Source: Bacillus subtilis subsp. subtilis (GTDB lineage: Bacteria; Pseudomonadota; Gammaproteobacteria; Xanthomonadales; Xanthomonadaceae). Taken from it: a stretch of DNA of 64,000 nt. Of this stretch, positions 1 to 9,117 are shown piece after piece (the stretch's first letter is position 1; each line of letters begins with the position of its first letter). The stretch is taken from contig JAHREJ010000017.1 of assembly GCA_021733645.1 (NCBI GenBank), positions 17,903 to 81,902 of the forward strand, in the 5' to 3' direction. A program made the position numbers and the translations under genes. The notes below the pieces were generated by a model. The model did not search any database. It was not told where the DNA came from and saw only the letters and a list, made by a program, of their open reading frames with translations.

Positions 1-386
1 AGTACAAGGTGACGCTGCAGCGCGAGTTCGGCCAGTTGCCGTTGGTGGAATGCCTGCCCTCCGAGCTCAACCAGGTCTACATGAACCTGCTGCTCAACGC
101 CGGCCACGCCATCGCCGAGCGCGGCACCATCACCGTGCGCACCGGGGTGGATGGCGACCACGTGTGGGTGGAGTTCCAGGACACCGGCGGCGGTATCTCG
201 CCGGAGCTGCGCCAGCGCATCTTCGACCCGTTCTTCACCACCAAGCCGGTGGGCAGCGGCACGGGGCTGGGGCTGTCGATCTCCTACAGCATCATCAACA
301 AGCATCACGGCCGTATCGACCTGGACAGCACGCCGGGCGTGGGATCGAAGTTCCGGCTGGTACTGCCGATCAAGCAGCCGCGTTGA
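1..386 (+). CDS. Sensor histidine kinase, C-terminal catalytic part (5' end outside window)
   Basis: The reading frame is open from the first base and ends at TGA 384-386, so only the last ~128 residues are present. They form most of a HATPase_c domain: an N box ([10 protein letters not shown]), a G1 box (DTGGGI), an F box (FDPFFTTKP) and a G2 box (GTGLGLSIS), then a final beta strand ending LVLPIKQPR. This is the ATP-binding half of an NtrB/PAS-type kinase that phosphorylates a histidine lying upstream of the window. Its sensor domain and partner cannot be seen. It converges on the ravR-like gene, which may or may not be its partner. Confidence 0.9.
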   Translation, partial: YKVTLQREFGQLPLVECLPSELNQVYMNLLLNAGHAIAERGTITVRTGVDGDHVWVEFQDTGGGISPELRQRIFDPFFTTKPVGSGTGLGLSISYSIINKHHGRIDLDSTPGVGSKFRLVLPIKQPR

Positions 387-393
387 CCCCCCC

Positions 394-472
394 GCGCCGT
401 AGAGCCGACCGTTGGTCGGCTGCCTTGGCACGTGGGTTGAGGGCAGCCGACCAACGGTCGGCTCTACGGCGC
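394..472. repeat. Paired GTAG-type REP, perfect 31-bp inverted repeat
   Basis: Arms 394-424 and 442-472 are perfect reverse complements, separated by a 17-base loop. Each arm contains a GTAG-started element (GTAGAGCCGACCGTTGGTCG) that is itself a hairpin, so the whole is a head-to-head REP pair. It fills the gap between two convergent genes and could fold into a bidirectional terminator or mRNA-stabilising stem. GTAG-headed palindromes are characteristic of Stenotrophomonas, where RAYT transposases are thought to mobilise them. No RAYT gene is in this window. Confidence 0.85.
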
Positions 473-480
473 GGGGTGGG

Positions 481-2238
481 TCAGTCGTCGTCAACCGCCG
501 GCAGCGCCACCGGCGGCGCGGTGTTGGCCCGGCGCTGCTCTTCGTGCGTGCGGAATGCCTGGTGGATGTGCTTGCGCAGCTCGTCGTCGTTCCACGGCTT
601 GGTCAGGAAGCGGTAGATCGCGCCGCGGTTGATCGCGTCGGTCACCGTATTGAGATCGGTATAGCCGGACAGCACCAGCCGGATCGTGTCCGGGTACAGC
701 ATCTTCACCCGGCCCAGGAATTCGGTGCCGCTCATGTCGCTCATGCGCTGGTCGGACAGAATCACCTGCACATCGTTGATGGCCAGCAGGTCGAAGGCAT
801 CGCGCACGTTGCCCGCCGCCAGAATCCGGTAGCCATCGCGGCGGAACAGCCGCACCAGCGAGCGCAGCACGTTCTCCTCGTCGTCCAGCAACAGCAGCGT
901 GCGGTCCGGGCGGGTTTCGGCGAACGCCTCCGGGCGCAGGTAGCGGCGGCGCAGGGTCATGCCCGCCGCGTCGGCCGACATCGGCTCGCCGAACAGGTAG
1001 CCCTGGAACACATCGCAGTCGTTGCGGCGCAGGAAGCCCAGTTGCGCCTGCGATTCCACCCCGTTGGCAATCACGGTCATGCCCAGCTGGTGGCCCATCG
1101 CGATGATCGCGCGCGCAATCGCTGCCTCGCGGTTGCCTGCCGGCGCACTCTTGATGAAGCTGCGGTCGATCTTCAGCTTGTCCACCGGGTAGCGCACCAG
1201 TGCACTCAGGCTGGAGTCGCCCGTGCCGAAGTTGTCCAGGCTCAGGCTGATGCCTTCGTTGCGCAGGTTCACCAGCGTTTCGTGCACGAAATTGACGTTG
1301 TTGGTCAGCGCACTCTCGTTGATCTCCAGCGTCAGCATCTGCGCCGGCACGCCCGACGCCTGCATCACCGACATCACCTCGGCGAAGAAGTTCGGGCGCA
1401 GCAGCTGCAGGGTCGACACATTGACCGCAATGGTGAAATCATCAAAGCCCTGGTCGCGCCACAGCTTGGCCTGCTTCAATGCGCCTTCCAGCACCCACGT
1501 GCCGATCTGCACGATGATGCCCAGGCGCTCTGCGGTACGCATGAAACGCTCCGGCACCAGCATGCCCAGCGTGGGCGACTGCCAGCGCAACAGTGCCTCC
1601 ATGCCCACCACGTGGCCATCGCGGGCACTCACCAGCGGTTGGTAGCGCAGCTTCAGTTCGCCATTGGGAATGGCGTCCACGATCTGCCGCGCGATGATGC
1701 TTTCGCTGTGCGCGCTGGAGGGGGTGTCCACCGCATGGATGCGCACCGCATTGCCGCCTTCGCGCGCGGCCTGGTGCAATGCATCTTCGGCATGATCGAG
1801 CAGGCGCGAGGTGCCGGTGGCGTGTTCCGGGCACAGGCTCACGCCCAGCTTGCCGGTCATGAACAGGGTATAGGGCAGCACCGACAGCGGCAGTTCCAGC
1901 TGCTGGCGGATCTCTTCGGCCAGGTCTTCGGGCAGCGGCACATCGCCGCTGCGCGGCACCGCGATCAGGAACTCATCGCTGCCATGCCGCCACAGCTTGC
2001 CGCGCCCGCGCAGGTGGTGCTGCAGGCGCTGGGCCACCAGGACCAGCGCCTGGTCGCCCACTTCGGCGCTCATGTTCTCGTTGACCGACGCGAAGTGGTC
2101 GATGTCCACGTGCATCAGCATCAGCGGCGTGCCGCCCGAGGCGGCTTCGGTGACCATCGCCTGCAGCTCGGGATTGCCCGCGCCCAGGCGCGGCGGCGCA
2201 TCCTCGATGCTGACCAGGGGCAGGGAAGGGTTCCACAT
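481..2238 (-). CDS. ravR: RavR-like c-di-GMP response regulator (GGDEF-EAL-REC)
   Basis: 585 aa. Order: degenerate GGDEF domain (~30-165, signature GSDEF at 86-90), EAL domain (~180-435), C-terminal receiver (~445-565). The receiver looks functional: acidic pair D452/D453, phosphoacceptor D496, S524, K547. This uncommon order matches RavR of Xanthomonas campestris. In the EAL domain E214, N273, E305, D335, K356 and Q412 are kept, but the usual DDFGTG is DNFGTG (N336) and the usual AEGVE is ANGVE (N392). Both positions normally serve metal binding or catalysis, so phosphodiesterase activity is doubtful. The gene starts 2 bp after the upstream kinase ends, so the pair is almost certainly an operon. 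The symbol rests on architecture and context. Confidence 0.85.
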   Translation of the reverse strand: MWNPSLPLVSIEDAPPRLGAGNPELQAMVTEAASGGTPLMLMHVDIDHFASVNENMSAEVGDQALVLVAQRLQHHLRGRGKLWRHGSDEFLIAVPRSGDVPLPEDLAEEIRQQLELPLSVLPYTLFMTGKLGVSLCPEHATGTSRLLDHAEDALHQAAREGGNAVRIHAVDTPSSAHSESIIARQIVDAIPNGELKLRYQPLVSARDGHVVGMEALLRWQSPTLGMLVPERFMRTAERLGIIVQIGTWVLEGALKQAKLWRDQGFDDFTIAVNVSTLQLLRPNFFAEVMSVMQASGVPAQMLTLEINESALTNNVNFVHETLVNLRNEGISLSLDNFGTGDSSLSALVRYPVDKLKIDRSFIKSAPAGNREAAIARAIIAMGHQLGMTVIANGVESQAQLGFLRRNDCDVFQGYLFGEPMSADAAGMTLRRRYLRPEAFAETRPDRTLLLLDDEENVLRSLVRLFRRDGYRILAAGNVRDAFDLLAINDVQVILSDQRMSDMSGTEFLGRVKMLYPDTIRLVLSGYTDLNTVTDAINRGAIYRFLTKPWNDDELRKHIHQAFRTHEEQRRANTAPPVALPAVDDD

Positions 2239-2240
2239 GT

Positions 2241-4346
2241 TCAGTGTTCCAATGTATCGGGAGTGGCCGCAGCGCTGCTGCGATACGGCAGGTACAGGTC
2301 GATCAGGGTGCCGGCGCCATGCGCCGACTCGATGCGCAGCGTACCGCCCACGCTCTGCGCGCGTTCGCGCATCACGATCAGGCCCAGCCCGCGCGGGCCT
2401 TCGGGATCGAAGCCCTCGCCGTCGTCGCGCACCTGCAGGTGCAGGCCGTGGTCGCCCACGTCGTGAAGCTGCAGGCGCACCTGGCTGGCGCGCGCATGCC
2501 GCAGCACGTTGGTCAGGCTTTCCTGGGCAATGCGGAAGCAGGCCTGCTCGATGTCGCCCGGCGGGCGTCGCGGCAAGGATTGGATATCAGGCAACAGCTC
2601 GATGGCCGCCGACCGGAACAGCACGCTGGCCTGCCAGCGCAAGGCCGCTTCCAGTCCCAGCGCATCCAGCTGCGGCGGGCGCAGCAGCGTGGAGATGTCG
2701 CGCAGCTTGCCCACCGTGGCATCGGCCAGCTGGATGATCTGCGCCAGGTCTTCGCCGCGACGGGTCGCATCGGCTTCGTCCTGGGCCGCATAGGCCGACA
2801 GCTTCATCGCGGTGATCGCCTGGCCGATGTCGTCGTGCAGGTCGCGCGAGATCGCGCGGCGCTCGTCTTCCTGCAGCGAGAACAGGCGGCCAGCCATCGC
2901 CTGCAGCTCGCGGTTGCTGGTTTCCAGCGCCTCGCGGATGCGTTCGGGTTCGCTCAGGTCGCGCACGATCAGCAGCTTGCAGTTGCGCCCGCCGTAGCGC
3001 ACATCTCCCACCGCCAGGCCGGCCTGGAAGCGCTGCCGGTCCAGCCGGCGCATGCCGATCACTTCACCGGCGCCGGTACTGGGCAGCGGGATCGGCGCAA
3101 ACAGCTGTGCACGCACCCGGGCCAGGTCATCGGCCGCCACCAGTGCCGACAGCGGCTCGCCCAGCAGCGTGTGCTGGCCATAGCCGAACTGCGCTGCCGC
3201 GCAGGCATTGGCGTACAGCACGTACTCGTCGGACAGGATCACCACGCCATCGGGCAGCACCCGCACCAGTTCCCGGAACTGCTCCTCACGCTCACGCAGC
3301 AGCCGCCGCGATTGTTCGCGCTCGGTCACGTCCTGCAGCGTCCCCAGCACGCGCGGGCGGCCGGCATCATCGTGGCCGCTTTCGGCGCGCAGGTGCACCA
3401 TCAGCGCACGCCCGTCCATCGCCAGCAGTGGCAGCAGCACATCGATCTGCACCTGTTCGCCGGTCATGTCCTGCAGCAGCTGCTCGCTGAGCGCGGCGGT
3501 GGCCGGGTCGGCCGGTACCAGCAGTTCCTCGAAGCGGTGCCAGCGGCGCGCTTCCGGCGGGCGCCGGCCCAGCAGGTGATACACCTGGTTGGAGTAGCGG
3601 CCCAGGCCGGTGGCCGGGTCAACCTCCCAGGCGCCGATCCGGGCCATTTCGTGCGCCTCTTCCACCCGCGCCAGCGCCTGGTCGCGGCGGCGCAGCGCCT
3701 GGTCTTCACGGGTGCGGTCGATGGCGATCAGCAGCCGCGCACGCTGGCCGCCGTAGTCGATGAAGTTGCTGCGCATCTCCATGCGCCGCTGGCTGCCATC
3801 GCGCAGCTGCAGGTCTGCGGTGATCACGCACAGTTCGTCCGGCTCGGCCCGGATCTGTGCCAGCTTGGCCGCCAGCAGGGCTTCATCACCTGCCGGCCAC
3901 AACGCGCTGATCGGCATCGCCATGAATTCCTCGCGGTTCCAGCCGAACAGGCTGCTGGCGGCCGCGTTCACATCCAGGATCGCCAGTGAATCCAGGTCAT
4001 ACACCAGGATCGGTCCGGGGTTGCCCTGGAACATCTGCCGGTGGCGGGCCTCCGAACACTCCAGCCGCGCGTGCGCATGCAGCACGTGCTGGGCCAGTGG
4101 GCGCAGCAGCAGGTAGATCAGGGCCGCGCTGGCCACCACGAAGAAGGCGCCCTTGGCGGTCTGCCAGCGCGCGGCGGTGCCAATGTCATCGGTGAGCACC
4201 TGCACCGCCGCATCGCTGCACAGGATCCACACCAGCGCCAGCACCAGGTAGGCCACCACCACCCGCCAGCGGTCCCGGCGCAGGGCCTGGGCAAGCGGGC
4301 GTTCGGGCGTGGACGGGCGGGTCTGGCCGGACGGGGCGACAGGCAT
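2241..4346 (-). CDS. ravS: RavS-like PAS sensor histidine kinase
   Basis: 701 aa. Two N-terminal membrane helices (~27-50 and 65-85) with a short periplasmic loop, then three PAS modules (~95-215, 225-340, 345-465), a HisKA_3 dimerisation domain with the phosphorylated histidine in RDLHDDIG (H504), and a NarX-type HATPase (N box QESLTNVLRHA, G1 DDGEGF, G2 GLGLIVMRERA). NarL/NarX-type kinases usually phosphorylate DNA-binding regulators, but here the next gene, 2 bp downstream, is a GGDEF-EAL-receiver protein, as in the Xanthomonas RavS/RavR pair. The signal is unknown; internal PAS domains suggest redox, gas or small-ligand sensing. The start ATG at 4346 lies just ahead of the first hydrophobic segment. 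Confidence 0.85.
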   Translation of the reverse strand: MPVAPSGQTRPSTPERPLAQALRRDRWRVVVAYLVLALVWILCSDAAVQVLTDDIGTAARWQTAKGAFFVVASAALIYLLLRPLAQHVLHAHARLECSEARHRQMFQGNPGPILVYDLDSLAILDVNAAASSLFGWNREEFMAMPISALWPAGDEALLAAKLAQIRAEPDELCVITADLQLRDGSQRRMEMRSNFIDYGGQRARLLIAIDRTREDQALRRRDQALARVEEAHEMARIGAWEVDPATGLGRYSNQVYHLLGRRPPEARRWHRFEELLVPADPATAALSEQLLQDMTGEQVQIDVLLPLLAMDGRALMVHLRAESGHDDAGRPRVLGTLQDVTEREQSRRLLREREEQFRELVRVLPDGVVILSDEYVLYANACAAAQFGYGQHTLLGEPLSALVAADDLARVRAQLFAPIPLPSTGAGEVIGMRRLDRQRFQAGLAVGDVRYGGRNCKLLIVRDLSEPERIREALETSNRELQAMAGRLFSLQEDERRAISRDLHDDIGQAITAMKLSAYAAQDEADATRRGEDLAQIIQLADATVGKLRDISTLLRPPQLDALGLEAALRWQASVLFRSAAIELLPDIQSLPRRPPGDIEQACFRIAQESLTNVLRHARASQVRLQLHDVGDHGLHLQVRDDGEGFDPEGPRGLGLIVMRERAQSVGGTLRIESAHGAGTLIDLYLPYRSSAAATPDTLEH

Positions 4347-4499
4347 GGACGGGGCAGGGACCTTCAGGGCGGGCGACCTGCATCTTAGTGGGTGTCATGC
4401 GGTTTGGGGGTGCAGGCAGCGCGCCGCTCAATAATTGGCGAAATCCGCCGCTAACAACTGCGTTCCCGGTCGTCGGGTGCGTTATCGGAGTCTTACCGC

Positions 4500-7292
4500 G
4501 TGGACCAAGGGATTATCGCGAGTCTGCTGCAGCATCCATTGGCGTCGGCCTTGGTCATCCTCGACCGTGCCGGGCGCCCGCTGGCGGCCAATCCGGTCGC
4601 ACGCGAGCATGGGCTGCCGGCAACCGTGGCGGCCTACGGCGAGCTGCTGGAAGACCTGCGTCTGCTGGCCGCCGACGGTGGCCTGGTGCCGTGCCAGCTG
4701 CCGGGCGGCCCGCGCGGCCGCTTCGACGGCTGGATGCGGGCCGTGCACGACCCCGACGGCAACCTGCTGGCCTTCACCCTGAGCGTGCCCGAGCCGGTGC
4801 CCAGCTATGCCGGCAGCCGCTGGGAGCTGGCCCTGGACCACGCCGGCCACGGCCTATGGGACTGGGACCTGCCCAGCGACGCGATGATCCGCTCACGCCG
4901 CTGGGACGGCCAGGCGGCGTCGGCCGACGAGGTCACCCGCGGCAATGGTGCCGCCGCGTTGCTGGCCCCGATCCACCGGGACGACCAGGCCGGCGTGCGC
5001 GCCGCGCTGGAAGCGCACCTGCGCGGGGAAGGGGAGGTGTACACCGCCCAATACCGGCTGCGACACCCCGACGGTGACTGGCGCTGGGTCCTGGACCGCG
5101 GCCGGGTGGTGGCACGCACGGCCGATGGCCAGCCGCTGCGCATGGTCGGCACCCATACCGACATCCAGGCGCAGAAGCAGATGGAAGCACAGCTGCTGGA
5201 GCAGCAGGTGCACCTGCGCGAAGCCCAGCGTATTGCCAGCATGGGCAGCTGGTCGTGGGACCCGGTCCATCGCCAGTTCTGGTGGTCGCCGGAATTCCGC
5301 ACCTTGTTGGGGGTGGGCGAAGACCCGTTGAGCGGTCGTCGGCGCTGGTTGCGCCGGCTGGAACCGCGTTCGCGCAGCCTGCTGCGCCACGCCTGGCGGC
5401 GCATGCTGCGCGACGGCAAGCCGACCACGCTGGAACTTGAGTTGCCGCGCGAGCGCGAGAACGCGCTGCACCTGCGCCTGTGGATGCAGCCATTGCTGGG
5501 CACCGATGGGCGAATCCAGCGCTTGCTGGGCCAGGTGCAGAACATCACCGAACAGCACCAGACCGACGCCTTGATCCGGTGGCGCACCGAACTGCTCAAC
5601 CGGGTGTCGGCGCTGGGGCGTATTGGCGGCTGCGAAATCGAAGTGGCGACCCGCCACATGCAGTGGACCGAAGAGTGCTACCGCATCCACGGCCTGCGCA
5701 AGGAGCCGATCAGCCTGGACCAGGCCTTGGCGCTGTACACCCAGGATTCGCGCGATGCGTTCGAGGCGGCGCTGGAGCGCATTGCCGACGGCGGGCTTCC
5801 CGAACAGCTTGACCTGTGCTTCTACCGCCAGTCCGGGCTGCGCATCTGGGTGCAGGTGTTGATCGAACTGGACCGTCGCGACGGCCTGCCGACCCGCTTT
5901 GTGGTGCTGTTCCGTGACATCACCCGCGAACGCGAAGCCAACGAGCGCATCGAGCTGCTTGCTCACTACGACCTGCTGACCGGCTTGCCCAACCGCATGC
6001 TGCTGCGCGAGCAGACCGCCGATGCCATCGAGGAAGCGCGCGACCGCGGCGCATCCCTGGCAATGCTGTTCATCGACCTGGATGGCTTCAAGACCATCAA
6101 CGATACCTTCGGCCATGCCACCGGTGACGCGCTGCTCAAGGCCGCGGCCACCCGACTGCACCAGAACCTGCGTAACGCCGACCTGTTCGGCCGCTTCAGT
6201 GGCGATGAATTCATCGTGGTCCTGCGCGACCTGGCCGACCCCGAAGATGCCGGCCATGTGGCGCGCAAGCTGATCGCCTCGCTGGCCGAACCGCTGCAGC
6301 GTGGCGAAACCACGTTGAAGGTGGGCGCCAGCGTGGGCATCGCCATGCTTGACGACGACCGCAGCGATTTCGACTCGCTGCTGCGCGCCGCCGATGCGGC
6401 GATGTATGCCGCCAAGGAAGCCGGGCGCAATACCTACCAGTACTACAGCCAGGACGCGTTGGCACGCATCCAGCGCAAGCTGGAAATCGAACACGCCCTG
6501 CTGGGGGCGATCGACCGCGAAGAGTTCACCCTGGCCTACCAGCCGCTGCTGCACGCCGCCCACGACCAGCCCCCGGCAATTGAAGCGCTGCTGCGCTGGC
6601 ACCGTCCCGGCATCGGCTACTGCAGCCCGGCCGAGTTCATTCCCATCGCCGAAAAGTGCGGCGAGATCGTGCGCATTGGCGACTGGGTGCTGGCCGAGGC
6701 CTGCCGCCAGGCGGCCGCATGGGATGCCGCCGGCCTGCAGTTCGACCGCGTGGCGGTCAATGTATCGGCCGTGCAGCTGCGCGACCGCGGCTTTGCCGAG
6801 CGCGTCATCGACATCTGCCACGCCCACGGCTGGCCGCCGCAGCGGCTGGAGCTGGAGCTGACCGAGTCCGCGCTGATCCGTGACACCGACGTGCTGCGCC
6901 ACTGCTTTGACGTGCTTGAACGCCACGGCGTGCCGTTGGCGGTGGACGACTTCGGTACCGGCTTCTCCAACCTGCATTACCTCAACCGCTTCCCGGTGGG
7001 CCGCCTGAAGATCGACCGCAGCTTCGTGCAGGGCATGCTGCACGACACCGGCACCGCCGAGGTGACCCAGGCCATCGTGCACCTGGGCCACGCGCTGGGC
7101 ATGAAGGTGGTGGCCGAGGGCGTGGAAACCGAGCAGGAAGAAGCGATGCTGCGCCGCCAGGGCTGCGACGAGATCCAGGGCTACCTGTACTCGCGTCCCC
7201 TGAACCCGCGCGACCTGGCGCAGTGGCTGAAAGCGGGCGGGGCCCGGATGGCGCCGCGCGATGCCGTGGTTGCGGTGACGCACGCGGTCTGA
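4500..7292 (+). CDS. PAS-GGDEF-EAL bifunctional cyclic-di-GMP protein
   Basis: 930 aa starting at GTG, with CGGAG at 4486-4490 at good spacing. N-terminal PAS-like regions (to ~110, 110-225, 230-345, 350-480) are followed by a GGDEF domain (~485-650) whose signature is SGDEF at 567-571, a variant compatible with diguanylate cyclase activity. The EAL domain (~665-915) looks intact: EAL at 695, NVSAVQL, ELTES, DDFGTG, KIDRSF, AEGVET and QGYLYSRPL. Unlike the RavR-like protein, it keeps every residue expected for hydrolysis of c-di-GMP. No membrane segment or signal peptide, so it is cytoplasmic. It diverges from the ravS-like gene across ~150 bp and may act in the same second-messenger network. 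Confidence 0.9.
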   Translation: MDQGIIASLLQHPLASALVILDRAGRPLAANPVAREHGLPATVAAYGELLEDLRLLAADGGLVPCQLPGGPRGRFDGWMRAVHDPDGNLLAFTLSVPEPVPSYAGSRWELALDHAGHGLWDWDLPSDAMIRSRRWDGQAASADEVTRGNGAAALLAPIHRDDQAGVRAALEAHLRGEGEVYTAQYRLRHPDGDWRWVLDRGRVVARTADGQPLRMVGTHTDIQAQKQMEAQLLEQQVHLREAQRIASMGSWSWDPVHRQFWWSPEFRTLLGVGEDPLSGRRRWLRRLEPRSRSLLRHAWRRMLRDGKPTTLELELPRERENALHLRLWMQPLLGTDGRIQRLLGQVQNITEQHQTDALIRWRTELLNRVSALGRIGGCEIEVATRHMQWTEECYRIHGLRKEPISLDQALALYTQDSRDAFEAALERIADGGLPEQLDLCFYRQSGLRIWVQVLIELDRRDGLPTRFVVLFRDITREREANERIELLAHYDLLTGLPNRMLLREQTADAIEEARDRGASLAMLFIDLDGFKTINDTFGHATGDALLKAAATRLHQNLRNADLFGRFSGDEFIVVLRDLADPEDAGHVARKLIASLAEPLQRGETTLKVGASVGIAMLDDDRSDFDSLLRAADAAMYAAKEAGRNTYQYYSQDALARIQRKLEIEHALLGAIDREEFTLAYQPLLHAAHDQPPAIEALLRWHRPGIGYCSPAEFIPIAEKCGEIVRIGDWVLAEACRQAAAWDAAGLQFDRVAVNVSAVQLRDRGFAERVIDICHAHGWPPQRLELELTESALIRDTDVLRHCFDVLERHGVPLAVDDFGTGFSNLHYLNRFPVGRLKIDRSFVQGMLHDTGTAEVTQAIVHLGHALGMKVVAEGVETEQEEAMLRRQGCDEIQGYLYSRPLNPRDLAQWLKAGGARMAPRDAVVAVTHAV

Positions 7293-7326
7293 TCGCCGTT
7301 GCTGGTCTGTGGGCTATGGTCAAAGG

Positions 7327-7350
7327 GTGCCGAGCATGGCTCGGCACTAC
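7327..7350 (-). repeat. Single GTAG-type REP hairpin
   Basis: Read on the minus strand, GTAGTGCCGAGC and GCTCGGCAC form a 9-bp stem around a 3-base loop. This is the common GTAG-headed Stenotrophomonas palindrome. It lies between the converging ends of the GGDEF-EAL gene and the next minus-strand gene and may act as a transcription stop. Confidence 0.75.
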
Positions 7351-7368
7351 CGGTGGGGCGTCAGCCCA

Positions 7369-7824
7369 TCACCCCGCCGCGCCCGGTATCTCCGCAACCG
7401 TGTCGCCTTCATGGGTCTGCACGGCAATGCGATAGATATCGGTCCAGCCGTCTTCCGGTGACGGCCCCAGCCGGTGCCTGGCGCCGAACACGTACAGCGT
7501 TTCACCCAGCGACATGTGCCCCACCAGATGCTGCGCCGACGGGCTGACCTGGAACTGATGCAGGAACGCCATCGGCTGTCCCTGGTGATACAGCCACGCC
7601 GGCTCGCCCACCCAGACCGGCTTGGCATCCATGCACGGGAATGCATCGGCCAGCCGGGCGGCCAGCCACTTCCTGCGGTGCTTTGGCGCGCCCTGTTCAA
7701 GGTACTCGCGGTAGAGCTGGTGCGCGAAGTCGTCGGCCCCCTCGGCCTCCATCGACGCGGCATGCGGTAGCGCGGCGGTCATCGCCTCGCCCCAGAACAC
7801 ATGAAATTCGCTCAGTTCGGCCAT
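7369..7824 (-). CDS. Hypothetical protein
   Basis: 151 aa; family not recognised. The start chosen is ATG 7824, with a purine-rich AGCAGGA a few bases upstream; another ATG at 7830 would add two residues. No signal peptide or membrane helix. The N-terminal half is helical and rich in A/E/D. The C-terminal half has beta-type segments with aromatic residues (LVGHMSLGETLYVFGARHRL, then GWTDIYRIAVQTHEGD). It lies 31 bp after the YcaQ-like gene on the same strand and may be co-transcribed with it. Function unknown. Confidence 0.6.
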   Translation of the reverse strand: MAELSEFHVFWGEAMTAALPHAASMEAEGADDFAHQLYREYLEQGAPKHRRKWLAARLADAFPCMDAKPVWVGEPAWLYHQGQPMAFLHQFQVSPSAQHLVGHMSLGETLYVFGARHRLGPSPEDGWTDIYRIAVQTHEGDTVAEIPGAAG

Positions 7825-7855
7825 CGTCATCCTGCTGGGGAGTGCAATCCTGGCG

Positions 7856-9049
7856 TCACCGTATGCGGTCAACGGCACGCGCGTCCAGGTCCGGGCAGCG
7901 GTTGAACACCGCGAACCGCTGCAGCGCCGTGCGCAATGCTGGCAGGAACTGGTCCCGATCCAGCGCGCCGTCCTCCAGGTGCAGGCGCAACACCTCCAGC
8001 CGCTGTTCGCCCCGATGCGCCTTGCAGTCCACCCGGCCCACCAGTCGGTCGCCGAACAGGATGGGCAGGCAGAAGTAGCCGTGCACGCGTTTGTCCGCGG
8101 CCACATAGCATTCAACCCGGTAGTCGAATGCGAACAGCGCCCCCAGGCGATCGCGGTGGATGACCAGGTTGTCGAACGGGGACAGGATCCTCACCTCGCG
8201 GCGCAGCCGCGACGGCTGTTCCAGGGCGGCGACATCGACATACGCGGTGAGGCCATCCTTGCCTTTCCACACGTTCAGCAGCCCCGCATCAACGCGCTCG
8301 TCCACGATGGCGCGCATTCCATCACGCAGCTCCTTGCCACTTCGCAGGTGCAGCAGCTGTTTCAGGGTAAAGACCCCGTGTGACCTTCGCGTGGTCTCCA
8401 ACAGATGGGTTGCGTACTCGCGCAGCGTGGGAACGCTCAGGTCGATGCCGGCCGGCAGGCAGCGTTCGGCGAGGTCATAGGATTTTTCCATGCCGTTGCG
8501 TTCGCATACCATCAGGTCGCCGCGCATGAACAGGGTCTCGAAGGCGCGCCGGCCGGGCCCCTGGTTCCACCAGCTGCCTTTTTCTTCAGTGGCCCGCTCC
8601 AGGTGGCGCATCCGCAGCGGGCCGTCCGCACGCACCCGCGCCAGGATCTGTTTCATCAGCCGCTGGTCGCCGCCGCTGAAATAGCGGCTTTCTCCGTTCC
8701 GGATCGACAGCATCCGGGGCAGTGCATAGCGGTAGTCGCGCATCGGAAGATAGGCCGCGGCGTGATACCAGTACTCGAATATCTGCCGGTCGCCGACCAG
8801 GCGGTTCAGGTGGGCCGGGTCGTAGCCGGGAACGCGATTCCACAGCACATGGTGATGCGCGCGCTCCACCACCGACAGCGTGTCGATCTGCACGTAGCCC
8901 AGGTGTTCGATGGCACGCCGGGTTCCGGCCTGGCCGGCGCCAAACGGCTGCGCGGATGCCAGCCCCTGGGAGTGCAGCGCCAGACGCCTCAAGGGTGATG
9001 TGGTGGAAGCGTCGCGCACTGCGTGGGGTCCGATCGGCGATGCCTGCAT
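7856..9049 (-). CDS. ycaQ: YcaQ-type DNA glycosylase (winged-helix, HTH_42 family)
   Basis: 397 aa from ATG 9049; a longer in-frame start at 9181 would add a poorly conserved, arginine-rich extension and is rejected. The protein matches the YcaQ/AlkX family of winged-helix glycosylases, which excise bulky alkylated bases and unhook interstrand crosslinks. Family landmarks: an N-terminal LALHSQGL segment, the catalytic Q-phi-D motif as QID at 54-56 (VQIDTLSVV), the stretch HHVLWNRVPGYDP, and FEYWYHAAAYLP. The C-terminal part, ILSPFDNLVIHRDRL and further on VHGYFCLPILFGDRLVGR, is also typical. Cytoplasmic. It belongs with DNA repair and shows no link to its neighbours. Confidence 0.85.
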   Translation of the reverse strand: MQASPIGPHAVRDASTTSPLRRLALHSQGLASAQPFGAGQAGTRRAIEHLGYVQIDTLSVVERAHHHVLWNRVPGYDPAHLNRLVGDRQIFEYWYHAAAYLPMRDYRYALPRMLSIRNGESRYFSGGDQRLMKQILARVRADGPLRMRHLERATEEKGSWWNQGPGRRAFETLFMRGDLMVCERNGMEKSYDLAERCLPAGIDLSVPTLREYATHLLETTRRSHGVFTLKQLLHLRSGKELRDGMRAIVDERVDAGLLNVWKGKDGLTAYVDVAALEQPSRLRREVRILSPFDNLVIHRDRLGALFAFDYRVECYVAADKRVHGYFCLPILFGDRLVGRVDCKAHRGEQRLEVLRLHLEDGALDRDQFLPALRTALQRFAVFNRCPDLDARAVDRIR

Positions 9050-9117
9050 GATGCAGTGAATCGTCGGCGCGTGCCGGGTGTGGCATCGCCGATGCACCGT
9101 CGTCGCAGCAGTCTCTG

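Noticed and set aside
426..440. TGGCACGTGGGTTGA resembles a sigma-54 promoter (-24/-12)
   Set aside because: The essential -12 GC is GA, and it lies in the loop of a REP pair pointing into the end of a convergent gene.
412..2466. 684-codon plus-strand ORF opposite ravR
   Set aside because: It is the antisense frame of the ravR-like gene, rich in His/Gln/Arg with no domain; high-GC codon bias opens long frames on the other strand.
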